From Amycolatopsis solani (GTDB lineage Bacteria > Actinomycetota > Actinomycetes > Mycobacteriales > Pseudonocardiaceae), in assembly GCF_033441515.1 (NCBI RefSeq), contig NZ_JAWQJT010000001.1, positions 3,348,001 to 3,412,000 of the forward strand: DNA of 64,000 nt, read 5' to 3'. Shown one piece after another: positions 38,205-50,200 of this stretch (positions within the stretch are counted from its first letter, which is position 1; each line of letters opens with the position of its first letter). Both the position numbers and the translations under genes were made by a program. The notes beneath the pieces were generated by a model. That model made no database searches, was not told the DNA's origin, and saw only the letters and a program-made list of their open reading frames with translations.

Positions 38205-41200
38205 TCCAACGAGGACCGGCTGGTCGAGTACCTCCGGCGGGTGACCGCCGAACTGCAGCAGACGCGCACGCGCCTGCAGGAGGTCGAGTCCGGCGAACCC
38301 GAGCCGATCGCCGTCGTCGGCATGAGCTGCCGGTACCCCGGCGGTGTGGCGTCGCCCGACGACCTGTGGGACCTCGTGCGGGACGGCCGAGACGCCGTCA
38401 CGCCGTTCCCCACCGACCGCGGCTGGGACCTCGCCGCACTGTCCGATCCGGACGGTCGCGGCACGAGTCACGCCGCCACCGGCGGCTTCCTCGACGACGT
38501 CGCCGGGTTCGACGCGGACTTCTTCGGCATCTCGCCGCGGGCCGCGCTCGCGATGGACCCGCAGCAGCGGCTCCTGCTCGAATCGGCGTGGGCGCTGTTC
38601 GAGGACGCCGGCGTCGACCCGGCGGGCCTGCGCGGCGGGCGCACCGGCGTGTTCGTCGGCGCGTCCTCGTCCGGTTACGGCAGCGGCTGGTCCGTCGCCC
38701 CCGAGGGGCTCGAAGGCCACCTGCTGACCGGCAACGCGGGCAGCGTGATCTCCGGCAGGCTCGCCTACCAGTTCGGGCTCGAAGGCCCGGCGGTCACCGT
38801 GGACACGGCGTGCTCGTCGTCGCTGGTCGCGCTGCACCTCGCCGCGCAGGCCCTGCGCGCGGGCGAGTGTTCGCTCGCGCTCGCCGGCGGCGTCATGGTG
38901 CTGGCCTCACCGACGCTGTTCGTCGAGTTCAGCCGCCAGCGCGGGCTGGCCGCGGACGGGCGCTGCAAGTCCTTCGCCGCCGCCGCGGACGGCACCGGCT
39001 GGGCCGAAGGCGTCGGCCTGCTCCTGCTGGAGCGGTTGTCCGACGCCCGGCGCAACGGCCACGAAGTCCTCGCCGTGGTCCGCGGTTCCGCGGTCAACCA
39101 GGACGGCGCCAGCAGTGGTCTCACCGCACCCAACGGTCCATCGCAGCAGCGGGTCATCCGCGACGCGCTGGCCGGGGCCCGGCTCGCGCCGTCCGATGTG
39201 GACGCCGTCGAGGCGCACGGCACCGGAACCCGGCTCGGCGACCCGATCGAGGCGCAGGCCGTGCTGGCCACCTACGGCCGCGACCGGTCGCACCCGCTGT
39301 GGCTGGGCTCGCTGAAGTCGAACATCGGGCACGCCCAGTCCGCCGCCGGGGTCGGCGGCGTGATCAAGATGATCCAGGCCCTGCGCCACGGGGTGCTGCC
39401 GAAGACGCTGCACGTCGACGAGCCGACGCCGCACGTCGACTGGGCGGCGGGGAACGTCCGGCTGCTCACCGAGCCGGTGCCGTGGCCGGAGACCGGGCGG
39501 CCGCGCCGCGCGGGGGTGTCGTCGTTCGGGATGAGCGGCACCAACGCCCACGTGATCCTGGAGCAGGCCCCCGAAGCCGGGACGGCCGAACTGACCGCGT
39601 TGCCGGTCACGCCGGTGCTGCTGTCCGCGCGGACCGCGACCGCACTGCGCGAGCAGGCCGAACTGCTGTCCACTGTGGATGCCGAGCTGCCGGAACTGGC
39701 CGCCGCGCTGGCCACCCGGGGCGGCCTGGACCACCGCGCCGTCGTCGTCGCCGAGGACCGGGACGCGCTGCTGACCGCGTTGCGCGAGTTCGACGTCATC
39801 CAGGGCGAGCCCGGCGGCAAGACCGCGTTCCTGTTCACCGGGCAGGGTTCGCAGCGGGCCGGCATGGGCCGCGAGCTGGCCGACGCGTTCCCGGCCTACG
39901 CGGCGGCGTTCGACGCCGTGTGCGCCCACCTCGACCCGCGGGTGCGGGAGCTGACGGGGTCGCCGGACACCGAACTCGCCCAGCCGGCCATTTTCGCCCT
40001 CGAAGTCGCGCTGTACCGGCTGCTGGAGTCGTGGGGCGTGCGGCCCGACCTGCTCCTCGGCCACTCCGTCGGCGAGATCGCCGCCGCGCACGTCGCCGGC
40101 GTGCTCTCTCTCGAAGACGCGTGCGCACTCGTCACCGCGCGGGGCCGGCTGATGCAGGCCCTGCCGGAGGGCGGCGCGATGATCGCCGTTCAGGCGGCCG
40201 AAGCGGACATCCAGCCGCCGCCGGGTGTTTCGCTGGCCGCGGTGAACGGCCCGGACTCGGTGGTGCTGTCCGGCGAGGAAGCCGCCGTGATCGAGTACGC
40301 GTCGACGTTCGCGAAGACCAAGCGGCTCAAGACCAGCCACGCCTTCCACTCGGCGTTGATGGAACCGATGCTCGCCGAGTTCCGCACGGTGCTGGACCGG
40401 CTCTCCTACTCCGCGCCCAAGATCCCGCTCGTGTCCACTGTGGAAGAAGACGCCGCTTGGGACGCGGACTACTGGGTCCGCCAGGTGCGGCAGCCGGTCC
40501 GGTTCCACGACGGGGTCGAACGGCTGCGCGCCCAGGGCGTCACCGTTTTCGCCGAGCTGGGCCCGGCCGCGGTGCTCGCCCCGCTCACCGACGGTGCCGT
40601 CCCGCTGCTGCGCGCCGACCGGCCCGAGCCCGTGACGCTGATCCGCGGCCTGAGCACCCTGCACGTCCGCGGTACCGCCGTCGACTGGCCGGCGTTCTTC
40701 GGTGCCTCCCGGCGCCTGCCGCTGCCGCACTACCCGTTCGAGCACGAGCGGTTCTGGCTGGCCGCGCCCGCCGCGACCGGCGACGTCACCGCCGCCGGGC
40801 TCACCCACCCCGACCACCCGCTGCTGGGGGCCGCGCTGGCGCTGGCCGACGGCGACGGCTTCCTGTGCACCGGCCTCCTGTCGCCGCGCTCCCACCCGTG
40901 GCTCGCCGACCACGTGGTGCTCGGCTCGACGCTGGTGCCGGGCACGGCGTTCGTCGAGCTCGCCCTGCGCGCGGCCGAGCAGGCCGGCTGCGACGGCATC
41001 GGCGAACTCACCCTCGAAGCACCGCTCACCCTCCCGGACGGCGGTGTCGAGGTCCAGATCACCGTCAGCGCCACCCGTGCGCTGCGGATCTTCTCGCGCC
41101 CGGCGGGCTCGGCGTTCGACGAAGCCTGGACCCGGCACGCCTCCGGCACGCTGACCAGCGGAAATCGTCTCGCGGTCAGCCCGGTCGAGTGGCCGCCGGC

Positions 41201-44200
41201 GGACGCCGAACCCGTCGGCGTCGACGACCTCTATACCCGGTTCGGCGACCGCGGGTTCGGCTACGGCCCGGCGTTCCAGGGCCTGCGCGCGGCCTGGCGG
41301 CGGGGGAGCGACGTCTTCGCCGAAGTGGTCCTGCCCCAGGACGACGCGGGGAAGTTCGCGCTGCACCCGGCGCTGCTCGACAGCGCGCTGCACGCGATGG
41401 CGCTCGGCGTCCTGCCGGACACCGGCGTCGGCCGGGTGCCGTTCAGCTGGTCCGGGGTGACGGTGTCCGCACGCGGCCGCTCGGCGCTGCGCGTCCGCCT
41501 GTCGGCCACCGGACCCGAGACGATCACCCTGGTGGCCACCGACGACGCCGGGGAACCGGTCGTCGCGGTCGACGCGCTGACCGTGCGGCCGGTGGCGGTG
41601 CCGCGGCAGTCGTTCTTCGCCGTCGACTGGCCGCAGCTGCCGCCGGGCGGGACGGCCGAGGACATCCGGCCGGTGCTCCTGACCGTCGACGGCGGCACCG
41701 ACCCCGCCGCGGTGCACGCCGCGACCGGCCGGGTGCTCGGCGAGCTGCGGGACTGGCTCGCCGCGGACCACGCGCCCGACGAGCGCCTGGTCGTGGTGAC
41801 GCGCGGCGCGGTCGCGCTCGAGGGCGAACTCACCGACCTCGCGGGTGCGGCCGTGGGCGGGTTGGTCCGGGCCGCGCAGGCCGAGCACCCCGATCGGTTC
41901 GTGCTGGTGGACACCGACGACGTCGAGGGGCTCACCCGCTTCCCGGCCGGGGAACCGCAGTTCGCGGTCCGCGACGGCCGGGTCTTCGTGCCTCGCCTGA
42001 CCCGTGCCGCCGCTCCCGCGGCCGATTTTCCCTCGTGGGACACGGTTTTGATCACGGGTGGCACCGGCGCGCTCGGCACCGCCCTTGCCCGGCACCTCCT
42101 CGGCCGGGGTGCCGGCCGCGTCGTCCTCGCCGGGCGACGCGGTCCGGCCGCCCCCGGTGCGGCGGCCCTCACCGAGCTGGGTGCCGAGGTCGTGGCCTGC
42201 GACTTCACCGATCGGGACGCCGTTTCGGCGCTGGTCGGCTCGCTGCCCGGCCTCACGGCGGTGGTGCACGCGGCCGGGGTGCTCGACGACGGCGTCCTCA
42301 CTTCCCTTTCCCCGGAACGGTTCGAAGCCGTGCTGCGGCCGAAGGTGGACGCGGCCTGGCTGCTGCACGAGCTCGTCCCGGACGCGCACCTCGTCCTGTT
42401 CTCCTCGGTCGCGGGTGTCTTCGGCGCGCCCGGGCAGGCGAACTACGCCGCCGCCAACGCGTACCTGGACGCGCTGGCGGAGCATCGGCGGGCCGCGGGG
42501 CTGCCGGGCCGCTCGATGGCCTGGGGTGCCTGGGAAACCGGGATGGCCGACGGCCGCGACGGACTGTCCATCGAGGACGGACTCGCGTTGTTCGACGCCG
42601 CGCTGGCGGCGGACCGTGCGGTCACCCTGCCCGCGCGGCTCGACCTCGCCGCCTTCCGCGGTGGCCCGGTGCCGGCGTTGCTGCGCGGTCTCGTGCGCAC
42701 CCCGGCCCGGCGCGCCCGCCCGGCTTCGTCGTTCGGCGACCGGCTGGCCGCCGCGCCCGCGGCCGAGCGGGAGACGCTGCTGCTGGACCTGGTCCGGACC
42801 GAAGCCGCAGCCGTGCTCGGCCACGAGCCGGGTGCGCGCGTGGCCGCCACGCGCGCGTTCAGCGACCTTGGCTTCGACTCGCTGACCGCGGTCGAGCTGC
42901 GCAACCGGCTCGCCGACGCGACCGGCCTCCGGTTGCCGTCGACGCTCGTGTTCGACCACCCCGGCGCGGACGCGCTGGCCGCGCACCTCGGCGCGGAACT
43001 GCTGGGCACCGCGGTGTCCGAGGTCCCGGCGACCGTCGTCCCGGCCGACGAGCCCATCGCGATCGTGGGCATGAGCTGCCGGTACCCGGGTGGTATCGGT
43101 TCCCCGGATGACCTGTGGCGGCTGGTCGCGGAAGGCCGCGACGGCATCGGGGAGTTCCCGGCCGACCGCGGCTGGACCGTCGAGCACAGCACCGACCCGG
43201 AGCGCCCGGGCACGACTTACACGCGGGAGGGCGGTTTCCTCTACGACGCGGCGGAGTTCGACGCGGCGTTCTTCGGGATCTCGCCGCGCGAAGCACTGGC
43301 GATGGACCCGCAGCAGCGGTTGCTGCTGGAGACGTCGTGGGAGGCGTTCGAGCACGCGGGCATCGCGCCGGATTCGGTGCGCGGCAGCCGGACCGGCGTG
43401 TTCGCCGGCTTGATGTACCACGACTACGGCGCCCGGCTGACCACCGCGCCCGCCGATGTCGAGGGCTTCCTCGGGATCGGGAACTCCGGCAGCGTCCTTT
43501 CCGGACGGATCGCCTACTCGTTCGGGCTGGAAGGCCCGGCGGTCACGGTGGACACGGCGTGCTCGTCGTCGCTGGTGGCCCTGCACCTGGCCAGTCAGGC
43601 ACTGCGTTCGGGTGAGTGTTCGCTGGCGCTGGCCGGCGGGGTCACGGTGATGGCGACGCCGGCGACCTTCGTCGAGTTCTCGCGGCAGCGGGGGCTCGCG
43701 GCCGACGGCCGCTGCAAGTCGTTCGCGGCCGCGGCCGACGGCACCGGGTGGGGTGAAGGTGCCGGGGTGCTCGTCCTGGAACGGCTGTCCGACGCCCGGC
43801 GCAACGGCCACCGCGTGCTCGCCGTCGTCCGCGGCTCGGCGGTCAACTCGGATGGCGCGTCGAACGGACTGACCGCGCCGAACGGGCCGTCGCAGCAGCG
43901 GGTGATCCGCGCCGCGCTGGCGACCGCGGGCCTGGCGCCGTCCGATGTGGACGCCGTCGAGGCGCACGGCACGGGGACCCGCCTCGGTGACCCGATCGAG
44001 GCGCAGGCGGTGCTGGCCACCTACGGCCAGGAGCGGGAGACCCCGCTGTGGCTCGGTTCGATCAAGTCGAACCTCGGTCACACGCAGGCCGCCGCGGGGG
44101 TCGCGGGGGTGATCAAGATGGTGCAGGCACTGCGGCACGGGGTGCTGCCGAAGACGTTGCACGTCGACGAGCCGACCCCGCACGTCGACTGGACCGAGGG

Positions 44201-47200
44201 CGAGGTCCGGCTGCTCACGGAAGCCGTCCCGTGGCCCGCGGCCGGCCGGCCCCGGCGGGCCGGGGTGTCGTCGTTCGGGATCAGCGGGACCAACGCCCAC
44301 GTCGTGGTGGAAGAGGCTCCTGACGTCGTAGCCGTCCCGGCCGGGTTGCCCGCCGTGCCGTGGGTGCTCTCGGCCAAGTCGCCGTCGGCTCTTCGCGAGC
44401 AGGCACGGCGGTTGATCGCGGCGCCGGAGCAGCCGGTCGGGGCCGTGGCGCACACCTTGGCCACCGGACGCGCGGCGCTGGAGCACCGGGCGGCCGTCGT
44501 CGGCGCGGACCGGGCCGAGCTGCTGCGTGGCCTGGAAGCCGTGGCGGCGGGTTCGCCCGCGCCGGGTGTCCACGTCGGACAGGCCGAGAGCGGCAAGGTC
44601 GCCTTCCTGTTCACCGGTCAGGGTTCGCAGCGGGCGGGGATGGGCCGTGAGTTGTACGAGACGTTCCCGGTGTACGCGACGGCGTTCGACGCGGCTTGCG
44701 CGCTCCTGGACCCGCGGGTGAAGGAGCTCTCGGGAGCGCCGGACACTGATCTGGCCCAGCAGGGCATCTTCGCGCTCGAAGTGGCGCTCTTCCGCCTGCT
44801 GGAGTCCTGGGGCCTCCGGCCGGACGTCGTGGTGGGTCACTCGGTAGGCGAGATCGCGGCCGCGCACGTCGCCGGGGTAATCAGCCTTGAGGACGCGGCC
44901 ACGTTGGTTGCCGCGCGCGGTCGGTTGATGCAGGCGCTGCCCGAGGGTGGCGTGATGATCGCCGTGCAGGCGTCCGAAAAGGACATCGAACTTCCGGCGG
45001 GGGTCTCCCTGGCCGCGGTGAACGGGCCGGATTCGGTCGTGCTGTCCGGTGAAGAGGCCGCGGTGACCGAGTATGCGGCGAAGTTCGCGAAGACCAAGCG
45101 GCTCAACACGAGTCATGCGTTCCATTCGGCGTTGATGGAGCCGATGCTGGCCGAGTTCGCGGCGGCCATCGAGGGTCTCACTTTTGCCGAGCCGGTGATT
45201 CCGTGGGTGTCCACTGTGGAAGATGGTCCGGACTACTGGGTTCGCCAGGTCCGGGAGTGTGTCCGGTTCGCCGACGCCGTTGCCGTTACCAATGCGCAGG
45301 TCTTCGTCGAGGTCGGCCCGGACGCCGTGCTGAGCGCCATGGTCGACGGTGCCGTTCCGGTGCTGCGCAGCGGGCACGACGACGTGCGGTCCGCGATGAC
45401 CGCCGTCGCCCGGCTGCACGTCCATGGGATTTCTCCGCGGTGGGCAGCGGTGTTCGGCGAGTCGACGCCGGTCGACCTGCCCGGTTACGCCTTCGAGCGC
45501 AGCCGGTTCTGGCTCGACGCCGGCCCGGCCGCGGGGGACGTGACGGCGCTCGGGCAGTCCGCGCCCGGTCACCCGCTGCTGGGTGCGTCCGTCGAGCTGC
45601 CGGGCGCGGGGACGGTGTTCACCGGCGTGCTGTCGGCCCGGACGACGCCGTGGCTGGCCGAGCACGAGGTGCTGGGCACGCCGCTGCTGCCCGGTGCGGC
45701 GTTCGCCGAACTGGCCTTGCGCGCCGGCGCGGAGGTGGGCCGCCCGGTCGTCGACGAACTGACGCTGGGCGCGCCGCTCGTGCTGAACGGTGAGGTCGCC
45801 CTGCGCGTGACGGTGGGGACCGAGGGCGCGGTGACCATCCACTCGCGACCGTCCGATGCGGACACCTGGACGCAGCACGCCACCGGGAAGGTGAGCGCGG
45901 CCGCCCCGGCCGCGGAAGACCTCACCGACTGGCCGCCTTCGGGCGCGGTCGCCGTGGACGACCTCTACGACCGCGCCGCGGAGCAAGGGTTCGGGTACGG
46001 GCCCGCGTTCCAGGGCCTGCGCGCGGCTTGGCGCGACGGCGAGACGGTGTACGCCGAGGTCGCACTGCCGCCGGACTACGCACCGGAGGACTACGGCCTG
46101 CACCCGGCCCTGCTCGACGCCGCCCTGCACGGCCTCGGCCTCGGCGGCTTCGTCGACGGCCCGCACCTGCCGTTCTCGTGGACGGGCCTGTCGCTGACGG
46201 CGGCGGGCGCGGCCGCCCTGCGGGTCCGCCTCCGGCCCGCGGGCCAGGACGCGGTCACGCTGACCCTGGCCGACGAGACCGGCCGCGCGGTGGCGAGCGT
46301 GCGTTCGCTGGCGTTGCGCCCGGTGGCCGCGGCGCAGGTGACGCCCGCGCACTCCCTGTACCGCCTCGACTGGGTCCCGGCGGAGGCCGCTGAGCCGACG
46401 CCGGTCGTCGCCGTCGAGTGGAAACCGGCCGAGCTCGCCGAGGCGGTCGCGAACGCCCTCGAGCTGGTGCGGAACTGGCTCGCCGACGACCGGTCCGCGA
46501 CCGCTCGCCTGGTCGTCGTCACCCGCGGTGCCGTGGCGACGCGGCCGGGGGAGGACGTCACCGACCTCGCCGCCGCCGCGGCCCGTGGGTTGCTGCGGAC
46601 CGCGCAGCAGGAGCACCCGGGCCGGTTCGTGCTGGCCGATCTCGGGCCGGACGACGTCCTCCCCGCGTTGCCCGACGAGCCCGAGGCCGCCGTCCGTGAC
46701 GGCCGCGTCCTCGTGCCGCGGCTGGCCCGCGCCGATGCCACCGGGGAGGCCGTGTCGATCGGCGATCCTGGCGGTACCGTGCTGGTCACCGGGGGTACCG
46801 GTGCGCTCGGCGCGGCCGTCGCCCGGCGGCTCGCGGCGCAGGGGGCGGGGCACCTCGTGCTCACTTCGCGCCGGGGCCTCGACGCGCCCGGGGCGGAGGA
46901 CCTCGCCGCCGAACTGGCGGCCACCGGTGCGAAGGTGACCGTCGCCGCGTGCGACGTCGCCGACCGCGACGCGCTGGCCGAGCTGCTGCGCGAAGTGACG
47001 CCGACCGCGGTCGTGCACGCCGCCGGCGTCCTCGACGACGGTCTCCTCGACGCCCAGGACGCGGCCCGCCTCGCCGCCGTGCTCGGCCCGAAGGCCGACG
47101 CCGCCCGGCACCTGCACGAGCTGGTTCCCGACGCCTACCTGGTGTTCTTCTCTTCGGTCGCCGGCGCGTTCGGCAGCGCGGGGCAGGCCGGGTACGCGGC

Positions 47201-50200
47201 CGCGAACGCCTACCTCGACGCGCTCGCCACCCACCGCGCCGCGCGGGGGCGGCCCGGCCGGTCGCTGGCCTGGGGACCGTGGCTCGACGGCGGCATGGCC
47301 GCCGAACTCGCCGCGGCCGAACGCCGCCGCATCGAACGCAGCGGCTTGCGCCCGATCGACACCGAAACCGGGCTGGCCCTGTTCGACGCGGCCCTCACGC
47401 ACGCCGAACCCGTGCTGTGGCCGGTGCTGCTCGACCACGCCGGTCTGCGGGCCCAGGGCGAGCACCTCCCGCCGATCCTGCGCGGGCTCGTCCGGGTCCC
47501 GGTCCGCCGGGCCGCCTCGGCTCCCCGCACGGAAAACCTGCTCGACCTCGTCCGCGCGGAGGCCGCGGCCGTGCTCGGGCACGCGTCGGCCGCCGCGGTC
47601 GAGCCCGGCCAGGCGTTCTCCGAGCTGGGTTTCGACTCGCTGACCGCGGTCGAGCTGCGCAACCGGCTCGACACCGCCACCGGGCTCCGGCTCGCCGCGA
47701 CCGTCGTGTTCGACTACGCCACGCCGAGCGCGCTGGCGGAGCACCTCGAAGCCGAGCTGACCGGCGTCCGCGCCGACGTGGCCGCCCCGGTGGTCGCGGC
47801 CGTCGACGAGCCCGTCGCGATCGTCGGCATGAGCTGCCGCTACCCCGGCGGCATCACGTCGCCGGACGACCTCTGGCGGCTGGTCCTCGACGGCCGCGAC
47901 GGCATCGGGGAGTTCCCGGCCGACCGCGGCTGGGACGTCGAATACAGCACCGACCCCGAGCGCACGGGTACGACGTACACCCGAGAGGGCGGTTTCCTTC
48001 ACGACGCAGCGGAATTCGACGCGGCGTTCTTCGGGATCAGCCCGCGCGAGGCCCTCGCCATGGATCCGCAGCAGCGATTGCTGCTGGAGACGTCGTGGGA
48101 AGCCTTCGAGAGCGCCGGGATCGACCCGGCCGCGCTGCGCGGCAGCCGCACCGGCGTGTTCGCCGGCCAGATGTACCACGACTACGGCGCCCGCCTGACC
48201 ACCGTGCCCGAGGGCGTCGAAGGGTTCGTCGGCATCGGCAACTCCGGCAGTGTCCTTTCCGGACGCGTCGCCTACTCGTTCGGCCTCGAAGGCCCGGCGG
48301 TCACCGTGGACACGGCGTGCTCGTCGTCGCTGGTCACCCTGCACCTCGCCGCACAGGCACTGCGGTCCGGCGAGTGTTCGCTGGCGCTGGCCGGCGGGGT
48401 CACGGTGATGGCGACGCCGGCGACGTTCGTCGAGTTCAGCCGTCAGCGCGGCCTGGCGCCCGACGGCCGCTGCAAGCCCTTCGCGGCGGCCGCCGACGGC
48501 ACCGGCTGGTCGGAAGGCGTCGGCGTGCTCGTCTTGGAGCGCCTGTCCGACGCCCGGCGCAACGGCCACCAGGTGCTCGCCGTGGTCCGCGGTTCCGCGG
48601 TGAACTCGGACGGCGCGTCGAACGGACTGACCGCGCCGAACGGGCCGTCGCAGCAGCGGGTGATCCGCGCGGCGCTGGCGTCCGCCGGGCTGACGCCGTC
48701 CGATGTGGACGTCGTCGAGGCGCACGGCACGGGGACCCGGCTCGGGGATCCCATCGAGGCGCAGGCGGTGCTCGCCACCTACGGGCAGGAGCGGGAAACG
48801 CCGCTGTGGCTCGGCTCGATCAAGTCGAACCTCGGGCACACGCAGGCCGCCGCGGGCGTAGCGGGCGTGATCAAGATGGTCCAGGCGCTGCGCCACGGGG
48901 TGCTGCCGAAGACGTTGCACGTCGACGAGCCGACCCCGCACGTCGACTGGGCGGCGGGGAACGTCCGGCTGCTCACCGAGCCGGTCGAGGGACCGGTCCG
49001 GCGGGCCGCGGTGTCGTCGTTCGGGATCAGCGGCACCAACGCGCACGTCATCCTCGAAGCCGGTCCGGAACCGGCCGAGGGGGAAGCCCCGGCGCACCCG
49101 TGCCCGCCCGTCGTGCTCACCGCCAAGTCGCCGGCCGCCCTGCGGGCCCAGGCGACCCGGCTGCGAGCGCACCTGGCCACCCAGCCGCTCCCGGCGGTGG
49201 CGCACGCGCTGGTCACCACGCGGGCGCAGCACGCTCATCGCGCGGTCGTCGTTGGTGACGTCATGGCCGGGCTGGCCGCGCTCGGCCGGGGTGAACCCGG
49301 CGTCGTCACCGGTGCCGTGGTGCCGGACGGACGCACCGCGTTCCTGTTCACCGGCCAGGGTTCGCAGCGGCCGGGGATGGGCCGCGAGCTGTACGAGGCG
49401 TTCCCGGTGTACGCGGCGGCGTTCGACGCGGTCTGCGCGCACCTCGACCCGCGGCTCGGCGACTTCCTCGGCTCGTCCGAGACCGAGTTCGCGCAGCAGG
49501 CGATCTTCGCGCTCGAAGTCGCGTTGTTCCGGCTACTGGAAGCGTGGGGCGTCCACCCGGACGTCGTCGTGGGGCATTCGGTCGGGGAGATCGCGGCGGC
49601 ACACGTCGCCGGAGTGCTGAGCCTCGAGGACGCGGCCACGATGGTCGCCGCGCGAGGACGGCTGATGCAGGCGCTGCCCGAGGGTGGCGTGATGATCGCG
49701 GTCCAGGCGGCCGAAGCGGACATCGAGCTGCCGGAGGGTGTTTCGCTGGCCGCGGTGAACGGCCCGGACTCGGTCGTGCTGTCCGGCGAGGAAGCCGCGG
49801 TGACCGAGTACGCGTCGACGTTCGCCAAGACCAAGCGGCTCGACACCAGTCACGCGTTCCACAGTGGACTGATGGAGCCGATGCTCGACGAGTTCCGCAC
49901 CGTCGTCGAGGGGCTGACTTTCGCCGAGCCGGTGATCCCGATCGTGTCCACAGTGGAGGACGGCGATCCGGCCACGGCGGCGCACTGGGTCCGTCAGGTC
50001 CGCGAGCCGGTCCGGTTCCACGACGCCCTGCGTGCCACCGGCGCGACGGACTTCCTGGAGCTGGGCCCGGACGGCGTCCTCACCGCGATGGTCGACGACG
50101 GCGACGCCGTCCCGGCACTGCGGGCCGGGCACCCGGAGGTGGAGACGCTGCTCACCGCGCTGGCCCGGCGGTACGTCCGGGGCCGCGCGGTGGACTGGGC

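Noticed and set aside
38907..49442. Antisense open frame of about 3500 codons opposite PKS5
   Set aside because: Shadow of high-GC coding sequence. The translation shows only repetitive, module-periodic Arg-rich sequence and no start context.
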